The notes: a model not told the origin generated them from the sequence alone. 64,000 nucleotides of DNA from Lachnoclostridium sp. UBA903 (GCA_002294045.1 DBEP01000023.1:39713-103712), one strand, 5' to 3'; positions 32,613-42,035 are shown, counted from the first letter of the stretch. A program made the numbers and translations.

Positions 32613-33507
32613 AAAAGTTTGTGTTTTGGGCTTGTTATTTGCCATGTTACTGTTAACGGCGTGCTCTAAAGGAAAAAATACTTTGACGGTAGGCATCATG
32701 ACGGATTTGGATTCCATTCCCTTTATTGTTGCCAAAAACCTGGGATATTTTGAGGATAATGTGAAGCTGGAAATCTATCAAAGTGCTATGGACAGGGACA
32801 GTGCCTTATATTCCGGCAATCTGGACGGCAGTATTTCCGATGTGCTTGCCGTATGTCTTGCACAGGAAGGTGATTTTCCGGTATATGCAACCTCCAAAAC
32901 CTATGGCCGCTATGGAATTGCGGCGGGCAAAAATTCCGAAATTACCGAAGCCGGGATGCTGGAGGGAAAAGAAATCGGACTTAGCCTGAATACCATTATT
33001 GAATATGTAACAGACAGTATGGTTATGGCAGACGGCGGGGACCCGGCTCTTCTTAAAAAAGTTTCCGTGCCTAAGATACCGTCCAGGCTGGAACTTTTAC
33101 AGAACAATCAGATTGATGCGGTTGCCATGCCGGAGCCCTATGTTACGGCAGCAGCAAAGGAGGGACAGACTATTGTGAATACTTCCGATGAACTGGGTAT
33201 AAATCCGGGAATTATGTTATTTACAAAAACCGCAACCGAAAATAAAAAAAGTGAAATTAAGGCTTTTTATGAAGCTTACGATAAAGCGGCAGAGTATATT
33301 AATTCCACCGATCCGGCAGAATTCCTGCCCGCAGTCATAAAGGAGCTTGGGCTTCCGGATACCACCCTGGATATTAAGCTTCCTGAATACGGAAAAACCG
33401 CTCTGCCGGAGGAAGAACAGGTAATAAATGCCATGAAGTGGCTCATTGATAAAGGAATGTTAAAACAGGAATATACATATTCGGACCTGGTTAAAGAAAT
33501 AAAATAA
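32602..33507 (+). CDS. ABC transporter substrate-binding lipoprotein (SsuA/NMT1 type)
   Basis: A 301-residue lipoprotein: signal peptide, lipobox LLLTAC, then a two-lobe binding fold of the NMT1/SsuA/TauA class (VGIMTDLDSIPFIVAKNLGYFEDN; GNLDGSISDVLAV; NNQIDAVAMPEPYVTAA). These binders usually take small, often aromatic or sulfonated, organic acids and pyrimidines. The start overlaps the ubiX stop by 11 bp. The ATPase and permease follow, so this is the importer's receptor. The ligand is unknown; the operon context suggests a quinone precursor. Confidence 0.87.
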   Translation: MNYKKVCVLGLLFAMLLLTACSKGKNTLTVGIMTDLDSIPFIVAKNLGYFEDNVKLEIYQSAMDRDSALYSGNLDGSISDVLAVCLAQEGDFPVYATSKTYGRYGIAAGKNSEITEAGMLEGKEIGLSLNTIIEYVTDSMVMADGGDPALLKKVSVPKIPSRLELLQNNQIDAVAMPEPYVTAAAKEGQTIVNTSDELGINPGIMLFTKTATENKKSEIKAFYEAYDKAAEYINSTDPAEFLPAVIKELGLPDTTLDIKLPEYGKTALPEEEQVINAMKWLIDKGMLKQEYTYSDLVKEIK

Positions 33508-33551
33508 TCCGGATTAAATCAAACTAAAATCAGTTGGTCAATGGAGTTAAA

Positions 33552-34172
33552 ATGATAGAACTTAATGTACGGACAATTTATTATGAACCGGATAAGCCAA
33601 TCCTTGAAAATATATCATTTGCAATAAAAAAAGGAGAGACGGCCGTTCTTACCGGAGCTTCCGGAATCGGCAAGTCTACTATTCTAAAGATGATTGCCGG
33701 TATCCATAAGGGCTATGACGGAAGGGTTTCCCTGCCGGAAAACAGCCGGATAGCCTTTATTTCACAGAATAATTCACTGCTTCCCTGGAAGACGGTTTAT
33801 GATAATATTGTTTTGCTGAGAAAAGTGGAAACGGGACAGGCGGATAAAAAGAGCGCCCAAAAGCTCATGGAAAGCCTTGGTTTATCCGGATATGAAAAAC
33901 AGTATCCTCTTTTTTTAAGCGGCGGCCAGTATCAGAGGACAGCCCTCGGTCAGGCATTTTTTTATGAACCGGATATTATACTGATGGACGAACCCTTTTC
34001 GGCGCTGGATGCAAAAACCAAAAGGGAAGTTCAGCAAGTCTTTTTAAATCTTCAGAAACAGCGTAATATTACTGCTTTATTAGTAACCCATAATCCGGAA
34101 GAGGCCGAATATATGGGCAGCAGGATAATAAATCTGAATAGTGAAAAATACGGGAAGGAGGAAACACCGTGA
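33552..34172 (+). CDS. ABC transporter ATP-binding protein (SsuB/TauB type)
   Basis: A 206-residue ATPase; the ATG at 33552 follows GGAG. Walker A is GASGIGKST, the signature region reads LSGGQYQRTALGQAF (variant of LSGGQ-QR), Walker B is IILMDEPFSALDA and the switch is VTHNPEEA. It is short but complete. Its stop overlaps the permease start by four bases. Confidence 0.92.
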   Translation: MIELNVRTIYYEPDKPILENISFAIKKGETAVLTGASGIGKSTILKMIAGIHKGYDGRVSLPENSRIAFISQNNSLLPWKTVYDNIVLLRKVETGQADKKSAQKLMESLGLSGYEKQYPLFLSGGQYQRTALGQAFFYEPDIILMDEPFSALDAKTKREVQQVFLNLQKQRNITALLVTHNPEEAEYMGSRIINLNSEKYGKEETP

Positions 34173-34915
34173 AGAAATGGTTTGGAATCCTGCTTCTGGT
34201 TGTATTATGGCAGTTAACGGCAATTCTAACGGGCAATAACATATTCCCCCCTTTTTTGCAGGTAATGAAATCACTGGTTTTGAATTTTGCCTCCGTCATA
34301 GTCCACGGGTTTTACAGCAGCTTCCGATTGGCGGCAGGTGTTTTACTGGCCGTTTTACTGGGAATGCCGGCAGGAATATTAATCGGTTATCACAAACAGC
34401 TCAGTGAATATATTTCACCGGTCATTTATTTACTGGCTCCCATACCCAAAATAGCACTGCTGCCTCTGATTATGCTATTGTTCGGAATAGGCGATTTATC
34501 CAAAATTTTTATTATTTTCATTATTATGTTTTTTCAGGTAGTTGTAGCCGCCCATGATGCCGTTAAAAATATTCCCCGGGAATATTTTATACCCCTTCGG
34601 ACAATTCGGGCCGGACATAAGGCAATTATATTCCACATTATCATTCCGGCCGTGCTGCCGGAAATGTTTACTTCCGTACGTATCGGGCTTGCTACCGGGA
34701 TATCCGTACTTTTTTTTGCCGAAACCTTCGGAACAAGGTGGGGGCTGGGATTTTATATTATGGATATGTGGATGAGGCTTGATTATAAGCAGATGTATGC
34801 CGGCATTTTAGTGCTGGGCATCCTGGGACTTATCAGTGTTACCATTGTGAACAGGCTCCAAAGGCGTATCTGTCCCTGGATGTCCGCACAGGATAAGCAG
34901 AATGAACCAAAGTGA
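34169..34915 (+). CDS. ABC transporter permease (SsuC/TauC type)
   Basis: A 248-residue membrane protein with a GTG start and GGAGG upstream. About six hydrophobic helices; the EAA-type loop reads YFIPLRTIRAGHKAIIFHIIIPAVLPEMFTSVRIGLATG, as in the SsuC/TauC/ThiX group. It completes the importer with the lipoprotein and ATPase. It is last in the ubiD-ubiA-ubiX-SBP-ATPase-permease run. Confidence 0.92.
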   Translation: MKKWFGILLLVVLWQLTAILTGNNIFPPFLQVMKSLVLNFASVIVHGFYSSFRLAAGVLLAVLLGMPAGILIGYHKQLSEYISPVIYLLAPIPKIALLPLIMLLFGIGDLSKIFIIFIIMFFQVVVAAHDAVKNIPREYFIPLRTIRAGHKAIIFHIIIPAVLPEMFTSVRIGLATGISVLFFAETFGTRWGLGFYIMDMWMRLDYKQMYAGILVLGILGLISVTIVNRLQRRICPWMSAQDKQNEPK

Positions 34916-34970
34916 TTATTTTGTCAATTTTTTGGAAATAAAACCGGATATTTTTTAGTGATTGTAACCA

Positions 34971-34998
34971 TTGTAAATATTCAGAATTCATATATAAT
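34971..34998 (+). promoter_or_regulatory. Promoter for the ferritin-like gene
   Basis: TTGTAA (34971-34976) and TATAAT (34993-34998) are 16 bp apart, 34 bp upstream of the start codon. Confidence 0.6.
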
Positions 34999-35031
34999 GT
35001 TATAGGCATAATACTAAAAAGGCGGTTATGA

Positions 35032-35502
35032 ATGGAAAATACGATTGTCATATTATTATACAAGCTATTGGAGCTGGAGATTTCTTTGGAAGAATTTTAT
35101 GAGAACCTGTCCCAAAACGATTTTGTAAAAACGAATTCCGCGCTGAAAAATACGGCAGACATCCTTGCGGCGGAAGAGAGGAAACATATTGATGTATACC
35201 GGCGTTTTGTGAAACAGACACAATTAAAAGAAGATTATGTTATTCATGGCGATATCATGGGTGAGGTGGATTATTTGCTTGTCAGTCTGAAACAATCGAT
35301 TCAGGGTTACGGTATTGTAACGGCAGGCCAGCTGATTGCTAAAGCTATTGATTATGAGAACAAACAGATTTTTCTCATATCCCGGATTATAGAGCTGCTG
35401 AAAAAGGAAACGCTGCCCCCATTTATAAATGAAATATTCGTAATATTACTCAATGAGGAACGAAAACAGCTTGCAAATCTTGTACCTTTTAACAAAATGT
35501 AA
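35032..35502 (+). CDS. Ferritin-like / rubrerythrin-like helical protein
   Basis: A 156-residue, all-helical protein. Glutamates and an E-x-x-H pair are spaced as in ferritin-like four-helix bundles: ELEISLEEFYENL (first Glu), ILAAEERKHIDVYRRF (EE-x-x-H), then QLIAKAIDYENKQIFLI and LLNEERKQLANL. This fits a diiron or metal-binding fold, but no rubredoxin domain is present. Cytoplasmic. It has its own promoter and appears unlinked to the flanking operons. A role in iron or peroxide handling is inference. Confidence 0.65.
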   Translation: MENTIVILLYKLLELEISLEEFYENLSQNDFVKTNSALKNTADILAAEERKHIDVYRRFVKQTQLKEDYVIHGDIMGEVDYLLVSLKQSIQGYGIVTAGQLIAKAIDYENKQIFLISRIIELLKKETLPPFINEIFVILLNEERKQLANLVPFNKM

Positions 35503-35551
35503 TATATTGTCACGCATACCAATAATAGCTGTAAAAGCAAAGTATATACTA

Positions 35552-35581
35552 TTGACATATAATTTCAATAATAGGTATAAT
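35552..35581 (+). promoter_or_regulatory. Promoter for the polysaccharide cluster
   Basis: TTGACA (35552-35557) and TATAAT (35576-35581) with 18 bp spacing, 57 bp upstream of the first membrane glycosyltransferase gene. Confidence 0.65.
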
Positions 35582-35637
35582 CACTTTGATACCTAAAAGA
35601 GGAATCATACTATCATAAATAACGGAAGCGAACAGAT

Positions 35638-37401
35638 ATGTCAAAAATAAAAGCATTTATTGAGAAAGGCCATAATATATATATTATTTTAATTATAACA
35701 TTTATAGTCAGTGTTGTTTTAAGGACCGGATTGGGTTTATTGTGCGGGCAGATGAATGTTTTTTATGATGAATTGCTGCATTGGAATTTAAGCAAATCCG
35801 TCTATTATCATCTGGGCAGTAATTTCAGGAATGATATCCTAAGCTATAAGGAAATATTATATTCCGCCGTAATATCCGTTTCCCATGGTTTTGGCAATAC
35901 GCAGACACAGTATTATGTTGCGGTGGGGATTAATTCGGTTTTAATGTCTTCCGTTCTGTTTCCGGTATATTTTATGGCGGATAACTTCCTCAATAATAAA
36001 TTCCGTTCCTTTATCATAGCCTTTTTAAGCATTATGATACCGGAAATGTACTATACCACGAAGATATTGCAGGAAAATCTGTATTATCCCATGGTCATCT
36101 GGTTTTTTTATATATTCATCGTGCTAATACTGAAAAACCAGTACAGATTGAGAAATGTTATTTTTCTTGGCTGTTATACTTTTCTGGCAAGTTTATGCAA
36201 ACAAATGGCTCTTAATATTTTTGCGGGAGTCATTTTATATTATCTGCTTCAGTTTTTTATTTTTGATAAGGATAACAGGAAAAAATGCTTAACCAGCCTG
36301 CTTTTTTTTACAACCGTATTTCTAGGATTAAAGTTTTTCTATGATATTTTGTTTAATATATTAAATGATATCAGCAAGGAATCATCTGCGGAAGCGACTA
36401 TTATGGCAATACTGCGGAATATGACGGACAGTTATCTGTTAAGCAGGTTAATTTATCCGGCCTTATCCTATCTGCTGCTGACGGTTTTGTATTTTGGTTA
36501 TTTCACCATTGCCTTACCGCTGGCAGCGGGGAAGGAATTAAATAAAAAGGAACGTAATTTATTCCTTATAACAGGAACCGTATTCTTCTCCACCGTTATG
36601 GTGATTTGTCTCAGGATTATTCCTGCGGAGAATTTAGATGAGGTTGCTGCCAGATTCCATTTCCGGTATCTGTTTTACCTGATTGTACCTCTGCTGATAC
36701 TTTTCTTCAGTATTTATGATAAAATTAAGAGAAGCCGGTTTAACATAAGGATTGTTATCCTGTCATTGATATATGTCCTTTTACTGGGCTATATCAGCAT
36801 TATGCCTGCCGAAGGGTCCACAATTGACTGTGTGGGCGCCAATTATATCAAATACCTGTTTAACAGCGATATGATGGTTAACACCCTGCATATGCTTATT
36901 ATCATAGGCATATCCGTCTGCATATATCTTTTATACAGAAAGAAAATTAAATTGTTTTATTCGGTTATATTGGCCGGACTTTTGTTATCGGGAGTTACCA
37001 GCAATCTGTATACTTATATTTATATCTATAATGACAAGCAGAATTCCGTTAGTAAAAATGAGGATGCCTTGGCTTTAAACGAGTACTTTGAAGGCCAGCC
37101 TGACTTTGACTGGAAATCCTTATTAATTGTTTCGGATAAAAATGTATCCGATGCCAAGCTGGAAACCTTTCTGAACCGTCCGGATTATTATTACTCCAAA
37201 ACAGAGGATTTTAACGATTATATAAAGGAACGTCCGGGGGAATCCTTCTGGGAGCTTAATCTGTATAGCTTTAATCATCAGTTTCAGGATGCGGCCATAG
37301 GTTATCCGGAATATATTTTAACAAATAAATGGTTTTCCGTGGAAGGCTATGAAAGGGCAAATATTAATCTGAGCAGATTTTATCTGTACTCAAGAGAGTA
37401 A
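35638..37401 (+). CDS. Membrane glycosyltransferase-like protein (GT-C type)
   Basis: A 587-residue protein with about 12-13 hydrophobic segments and a short extracytoplasmic C-terminal domain (residues about 470-587). An acidic pair in the first outer loop (VFYDELLHWNLSKS, about residue 42) is as expected for lipid-linked GT-C enzymes. No specific donor can be named. It heads the exopolysaccharide gene group (flippase, GT2s, pyruvyl transferase), so it probably adds a sugar from a polyprenyl phosphate donor on the outer face. Distinguishing GT-C from an O-antigen-polymerase-like protein is not certain from sequence alone. Confidence 0.65.
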   Translation: MSKIKAFIEKGHNIYIILIITFIVSVVLRTGLGLLCGQMNVFYDELLHWNLSKSVYYHLGSNFRNDILSYKEILYSAVISVSHGFGNTQTQYYVAVGINSVLMSSVLFPVYFMADNFLNNKFRSFIIAFLSIMIPEMYYTTKILQENLYYPMVIWFFYIFIVLILKNQYRLRNVIFLGCYTFLASLCKQMALNIFAGVILYYLLQFFIFDKDNRKKCLTSLLFFTTVFLGLKFFYDILFNILNDISKESSAEATIMAILRNMTDSYLLSRLIYPALSYLLLTVLYFGYFTIALPLAAGKELNKKERNLFLITGTVFFSTVMVICLRIIPAENLDEVAARFHFRYLFYLIVPLLILFFSIYDKIKRSRFNIRIVILSLIYVLLLGYISIMPAEGSTIDCVGANYIKYLFNSDMMVNTLHMLIIIGISVCIYLLYRKKIKLFYSVILAGLLLSGVTSNLYTYIYIYNDKQNSVSKNEDALALNEYFEGQPDFDWKSLLIVSDKNVSDAKLETFLNRPDYYYSKTEDFNDYIKERPGESFWELNLYSFNHQFQDAAIGYPEYILTNKWFSVEGYERANINLSRFYLYSRE

Positions 37402-37448
37402 TGAGCAATTTGTAAACAAAGATATTTAAGAGAGAAGAGATTAAATAA

Positions 37449-38696
37449 GTGAACCCGTTTAAGAACAACAGGAATACCGGCAAGTTTATCTGGAATACGG
37501 CAGGCATTATGTGCAATGCCGCTACCTCCTTTTTGTTGTTGATATTTGTGACAAGGATATGCGGTGATTATTATGCCGGCATTTTTGCACTGGGGTTTGC
37601 CAACGCCCAGCTGATGCTAACAATCGGCAGATATGGGATGAGGGCTTACCAGGCTACGGATGTGAAAGAAACCGTAAAGTTTCAGTCCTATTTTCTCTCA
37701 AGAATTATTACCTGTATTTTAATGTTATTCATAAGTATGCTCTATATAATAGGAAGCGGGTATACTTTTACGAAGGCCGCAATCGTATTCAGCATATGCG
37801 TGATTAAAATGGCAGATGCCCTGGAGGATGTGTTTCACGGCTTATTCCAGCAGAACGGCCGTATAGACCTGGCAGGTAAATTTTTAACCGCCAGAAACCT
37901 GATAACCGTGTCAGTCTTTATTATCCTGCTGGCGGTAACCAAAGACCTGCTGTTTACCTGTATTATAACAGGAGTTATATCGGTAGCGGCCTGTATTTGT
38001 TTGAATATACCCACAGCAAGAAAAATGGCTTCTGTCCGGTTAAAGCTTTATAAAAAGGAACTGATTGCCTTGTTTGCCGGCTGCTTTCCGCTGTTTATCG
38101 GCAGTTTTCTTGCCCTTTATATAAACAATGTTCCCAAATACATGATAGACCGGTATCTGACAGAAAATATACAGGCCTTTTTCAATATTTTATTTATGCC
38201 GGCGTTTGTAATTAATTTATTTAGTGAGTTTATATTTAAGCCTTTATTAACGGACCTGGCAATAAAATGGGAACAAAATCAAATAAAAAGCTTTGCGGCA
38301 TATATATTCCGGTTATTACTGGGTATATTAATCATAACGTTTGTTGTGGTTGCCGGAGGATATCTTATCGGAAGCGAATTGCTGTCTTTTATCTATGGCG
38401 TTGATTTGATAATATACCGGAAAGAATTGGTTATCTTGCTGTTAAGCGGGGGCCTAAGTGCCTGTGTTTATCTTTTGTTTCATGTATTGACAGCAATGAG
38501 GCGGCAGATGATACTTCTGGCAGGATACGCGGCTGCTGCGCTGATTGTTACGGCTGTCAGCCCGGTCTTAGTACGGGAATATACTATGTTTGGCGCTTCA
38601 GTCACTAGTTTTATAGCAAATACAATTTTATTTTTAATCTTTTCTTTCCTGCTATTATCAGTTATTGTAAGAAAGTTGAAAACAAACGGATCTTAA
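37449..38696 (+). CDS. Polysaccharide/oligosaccharide flippase (Wzx, MATE/MOP superfamily)
   Basis: A 415-residue protein with about 12 transmembrane segments, starting at a GTG. The N-terminus (FIWNTAGIMCNAATSFLLLIFVTRICGDYYAGIFALGFA) and GMRAYQATD loop are typical of Wzx-like repeat-unit exporters. It should flip undecaprenyl-linked oligosaccharide. It sits between the GT-C gene and the dolichyl-phosphate-mannose-synthase-like GT2. Confidence 0.88.
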   Translation: MNPFKNNRNTGKFIWNTAGIMCNAATSFLLLIFVTRICGDYYAGIFALGFANAQLMLTIGRYGMRAYQATDVKETVKFQSYFLSRIITCILMLFISMLYIIGSGYTFTKAAIVFSICVIKMADALEDVFHGLFQQNGRIDLAGKFLTARNLITVSVFIILLAVTKDLLFTCIITGVISVAACICLNIPTARKMASVRLKLYKKELIALFAGCFPLFIGSFLALYINNVPKYMIDRYLTENIQAFFNILFMPAFVINLFSEFIFKPLLTDLAIKWEQNQIKSFAAYIFRLLLGILIITFVVVAGGYLIGSELLSFIYGVDLIIYRKELVILLLSGGLSACVYLLFHVLTAMRRQMILLAGYAAAALIVTAVSPVLVREYTMFGASVTSFIANTILFLIFSFLLLSVIVRKLKTNGS

Positions 38697-38758
38697 TAGA
38701 ACAGTATGCCGGTTTATTCCATTGGGAATAGTACCGGAATGAAAGGTATGGATGCAAA

Positions 38759-39448
38759 ATGAAGATACTGATCATAATACCGGTTTATAATGAAGAACAT
38801 AACATTGAAAACGTTATTTCTCAGCTGAAGGAAAATGTTCCTTATGCTGACTATATAGTAGTAAACGATTGTTCCGATGATAATACGGTTTCGGTATGCA
38901 AAAAGAACGGTTTTCATTATATATCCCTGCCGGTAAACCTGGGTATAGGAGGCGGAGTGCAGGCGGGGTATCTGTATGCCGTGGAACATGATTATGATAT
39001 TGCGATTCAAATGGACGGCGACGGACAGCATGATGCAAAATATATTGATAAAATCTTAAAGCCTCTCTTAGAAGATAAGGCGGATATTGTAATCGGTTCC
39101 CGTTTTCTGTTAAAACAGGGATTTCAGTCTTCCAGATTAAGAAGGCTTGGTATCAGTTTCTTAAGCTTATTAATTAAGCTGTGCAGCGGTATAAGCATAA
39201 AGGATGTTACCAGCGGTTTTCGTGCCGTTAATAAGAAGTTCATTAAGGTATACTCCCAGGAATATTCCCAGGATTACCCGGAACCGGAAGCGATTATCGC
39301 AGGTGCATATCATGAGGGCAGAATAAAAGAAGTTCCGGTAATCATGCATGAGAGGGAATCGGGCAGCAGTTCCATTCATTCCTGGAAAATTGTGTATTAT
39401 ATGATAAAGGTTTCCATTGCAATTTTTACGTATCGTCTTAAATACTGA
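38759..39448 (+). CDS. GT2 glycosyltransferase (dolichyl/polyprenyl-phosphate sugar synthase type)
   Basis: A 229-residue GT-A fold enzyme: ILIIIPVYNEEHNIENVI at the start, VVNDCSDDNT, NLGIGGGVQAGYLYA, QMDGDGQHDAKYI (D-x-D metal motif about residue 84-86) and DVTSGFRA. No C-terminal membrane anchor is present. It probably makes a polyprenyl-phosphate sugar, the donor used by GT-C enzymes such as the first gene of this cluster. It is followed by a DUF2304 gene, a common partner. Confidence 0.9.
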   Translation: MKILIIIPVYNEEHNIENVISQLKENVPYADYIVVNDCSDDNTVSVCKKNGFHYISLPVNLGIGGGVQAGYLYAVEHDYDIAIQMDGDGQHDAKYIDKILKPLLEDKADIVIGSRFLLKQGFQSSRLRRLGISFLSLLIKLCSGISIKDVTSGFRAVNKKFIKVYSQEYSQDYPEPEAIIAGAYHEGRIKEVPVIMHERESGSSSIHSWKIVYYMIKVSIAIFTYRLKY

Positions 39449-39465
39449 ACAGGAGGGAATTACAT

Positions 39466-39846
39466 ATGATTTCTTTGTCTCTTCGGATATTTTTGACGAT
39501 TGGCCTGACGCTGTATTTTTTTCTGATATTTACACTTTTAAAGAGGAGAAGCCTCTCCTTAAAATATACCTTATTGTGGATATTCGGGGGAATCGGTATG
39601 GGATTGCTGATTATTTTCCCCCAAATCTTAAGTTGGTTTATTCACATTGTGGATATAAAACTGGCGAGTAACGGCGTTTTTGCCATTATACTTTTTTTTG
39701 TTTTAATTATTTTGATTTCCATCACTTCCATTGTTTCAAAACAAAGTGATAATATAAAAAGATTAATCCAGGAGAATGCCCTTCTGGAAAAGAGAATCCG
39801 GGAACTGGAAGATAAATTCGGTAAGGAAGGCGATGGCTCTGAGTAA
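39466..39846 (+). CDS. DUF2304 small membrane protein
   Basis: A 126-residue protein with three hydrophobic segments and a C-terminal coiled-coil (NIKRLIQENALLEKRIRELEDKFG). AGGAGGG precedes the ATG. This family very often follows polyprenyl-phosphate sugar synthases, as here (17 bp gap). The function is unknown; it may anchor or modulate the soluble GT2. Confidence 0.8.
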   Translation: MISLSLRIFLTIGLTLYFFLIFTLLKRRSLSLKYTLLWIFGGIGMGLLIIFPQILSWFIHIVDIKLASNGVFAIILFFVLIILISITSIVSKQSDNIKRLIQENALLEKRIRELEDKFGKEGDGSE

Positions 39847-39859
39847 AGGAGATTCTATT

Positions 39860-40660
39860 TTGACTACAGGAAAGAAACACACTTTTGTAATTTGCGCATA
39901 CCGGAAGAGTCCGTTTTTGGAAGAATGTATCCGCTCCTTATTAAGGCAGACGGTAAGTTCCAGGCTGATTATGGTAACTTCAACGCCCAATGTATACATC
40001 AGCCGTATTTCACGTAAATATGGGATTCCCTTCAGGATTAATGACGGGGATAAGGGGATTGTACAGGACTGGAATTTTGCTTACGGGCAGGCAGGCACCC
40101 CATATATGACCATAGCCCATCAGGATGATGTTTATTCCAGGTTTTATACGGAAATTATGCTAAGAAAGATGGAACGGTCCAATAAATCTTTAATTGGATT
40201 TACGGATTATGCCGAGATTCGGGAAGGAAAGATTGTTAAAAGCAATATCATGTTGAATATAAAGAGGCTGATGTTATTTCCGCTGGCTGTCGGCGCCTTG
40301 CAGAAGAGCAGATTCGTAAGAAGAAGTATATTGTCTTTCGGATGTCCTATTTGCTGTCCTTCCGTAATGTTTAATAAAGATAGGCTTCCGGGCACTATTT
40401 TTCAGACGGGATACCGGTCCGACCAAGACTGGCAGGCCTGGGAAAAACTATCCAAATTAAACGGTAATTTTATATATTGCAACCGGATTCTGACTTATCA
40501 CAGAATACATGAGGAGTCGGAGACAACTGCCATTATAGGGGACAAGGTCCGTTACAGGGAGGATTTTGATATGTTTCAACAGTTTTGGCCTGCGGGAATT
40601 GCAAAAATGCTGGTAAAGCTGTATTCAAAATCAGAAAAGTCTAATTTTATGAACAGATAG
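39860..40660 (+). CDS. GT2 family glycosyltransferase
   Basis: A 266-residue enzyme. The TTG at 39860 is chosen because AAAGGAG lies eight bases upstream and the protein then starts in the GT-A fold (KKHTFVICAYRKSPFLEECIRSLLRQ); the open frame to 39776 overlaps DUF2304. The metal-binding acidic motif is IAHQDDVYS. It transfers a sugar to the growing repeat unit; donor and acceptor are unknown. Confidence 0.82.
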   Translation: MTTGKKHTFVICAYRKSPFLEECIRSLLRQTVSSRLIMVTSTPNVYISRISRKYGIPFRINDGDKGIVQDWNFAYGQAGTPYMTIAHQDDVYSRFYTEIMLRKMERSNKSLIGFTDYAEIREGKIVKSNIMLNIKRLMLFPLAVGALQKSRFVRRSILSFGCPICCPSVMFNKDRLPGTIFQTGYRSDQDWQAWEKLSKLNGNFIYCNRILTYHRIHEESETTAIIGDKVRYREDFDMFQQFWPAGIAKMLVKLYSKSEKSNFMNR

Positions 40661-40727
40661 AGCCGCAGTAATACATCTGCCTGCAGATGCGTTATGCAAT
40701 GGGGTAAAAGGTGAAAATGGGTAAAAG

Positions 40728-41882
40728 ATGAAAGTTGGAATTATTACATTTCATAAAGTGAATAATTACGGTGCGGTATTACAGGCCTATGCCCTGCAGA
40801 AAACCATCCGGAGGCTTGGCTGCGAGTGTGATATTATAGACTATAACAGAAAAAGTCTCAGGGACGTTTTGTTGTGGCAGAAAAACAAAATAAAAGGTTT
40901 CTTAAAGGGTACGCCTGACCGCCAGAGCTATTCCAACATGGAATTTCTGAATATGGTCTTAACTACGGTATTTTTTAATAACAGGGCTGTGGCGGAGAAA
41001 TTTGCTTCCTTCCGTAAAAGGCTGGATTTAAGCAGAGCTGTGGACAGCGGTACGGTAGAGGAATTAAATGAGGAATATGATTTATTTATATCCGGCAGCG
41101 ATCAGGTCTGGAACTGCGGCAGAGTAATTCTGGATAAAAATTACCTGCTTGGTTTTGTAAAGGACAGCAGGAAAAAAGGCAGCTATGGGGCCAGTTTCGG
41201 AATTAAGAAGATACCGAAAAAGTACCTTTGGGATTATAAGAAATTACTTTCGGGATTTGAATATCTTTCCGTAAGAGAGGAAGCGGGAGCAAAGCTGACG
41301 AGGAGGTTAACCGGCAGGGAGGCTTTGGTAGTATTGGACCCTACACTTCTGTTACGGAAAGAGGATTGGGCCGCACTGACTGCCGGAAAGTCTGCAAAAG
41401 AGGATGTTATCATAGTTTATATGCTTGAGTATTCTGAAAACCTCTTAAGGTTTGCAAGGGAATTATCAAGGAGGGTAAATTGTCCCATCCGGCTTTTAAA
41501 TAAACCTTTTAACCGCAGGATAAAGGAGGAATGCAGGACGGATGTGGGACCGGCAGAGTGGCTTCTGGAGCTTAAGAATGCAAGGTATGTAATAACCAAC
41601 TCCTTTCACGGAGTCGCTTTTTCCATTAATTTTAACCGTAGTTTTTATGTGGAAATTGCGGAAGAAAGAATAAGAGGAGCTATGGCCTCCCGAATCGAAC
41701 ATATTTTAAAGACCTTTGGGTTAGAAGACAGGTTAATAACAAAAGAAGAGGGCAGCTCTGGAAATAAAAAGGAGAATTTCAGATTCGGCGTGCCGGATGT
41801 GGATTATAACAGGGTAAATAAAAAACTGGAGGAGCTTCGTGGGGATTCCATGGAATATTTAAGAAAGATGTTAGTGTGCTGA
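40728..41882 (+). CDS. Polysaccharide pyruvyl transferase family protein
   Basis: A 384-residue protein with the family hallmarks MKVGIITFHKVNNYGAVLQAYALQ at the start, DLFISGSDQVWN near residue 120, SYGASFGI and TNSFHGVAFSI near residue 285. It adds pyruvate ketals to sugars of exopolysaccharide, or a related modification. The last codons overlap the left arm of an R1 repeat. The next gene, an FrhB-type iron-sulfur protein, is its frequent neighbour in such clusters. Confidence 0.92.
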   Translation: MKVGIITFHKVNNYGAVLQAYALQKTIRRLGCECDIIDYNRKSLRDVLLWQKNKIKGFLKGTPDRQSYSNMEFLNMVLTTVFFNNRAVAEKFASFRKRLDLSRAVDSGTVEELNEEYDLFISGSDQVWNCGRVILDKNYLLGFVKDSRKKGSYGASFGIKKIPKKYLWDYKKLLSGFEYLSVREEAGAKLTRRLTGREALVVLDPTLLLRKEDWAALTAGKSAKEDVIIVYMLEYSENLLRFARELSRRVNCPIRLLNKPFNRRIKEECRTDVGPAEWLLELKNARYVITNSFHGVAFSINFNRSFYVEIAEERIRGAMASRIEHILKTFGLEDRLITKEEGSSGNKKENFRFGVPDVDYNRVNKKLEELRGDSMEYLRKMLVC

Positions 41883-42035
41883 TAAGTTGATGTCTATATC
41901 AATTGTGCAGAATGAATTTTCAGTCTGCAAGGCGGAGGAAGGAGATGTAGCGGTGGCTACATTGACTGACGACAACGCAGCAGATGGAAATTCAGGCAAG
42001 CAATTGGTATGGATATCAGCTTGTCGGTGCACTAG
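41869..42035 (+). repeat. Dispersed hairpin element, family R1 copy 2
   Basis: The left arm starts inside the last codons of the pyruvyl transferase gene (TTAGTGTGCTGATAAG) and the right arm ends at about 42035 (CTTGTCGGTGCACTAG). Read as plus-strand RNA, the arms pair over about 35 positions, and most mismatches are G-U wobbles. The core (41904-42005) matches the reverse complement of 1620-1740. It fills the gap before the FrhB-like gene. Confidence 0.8.
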
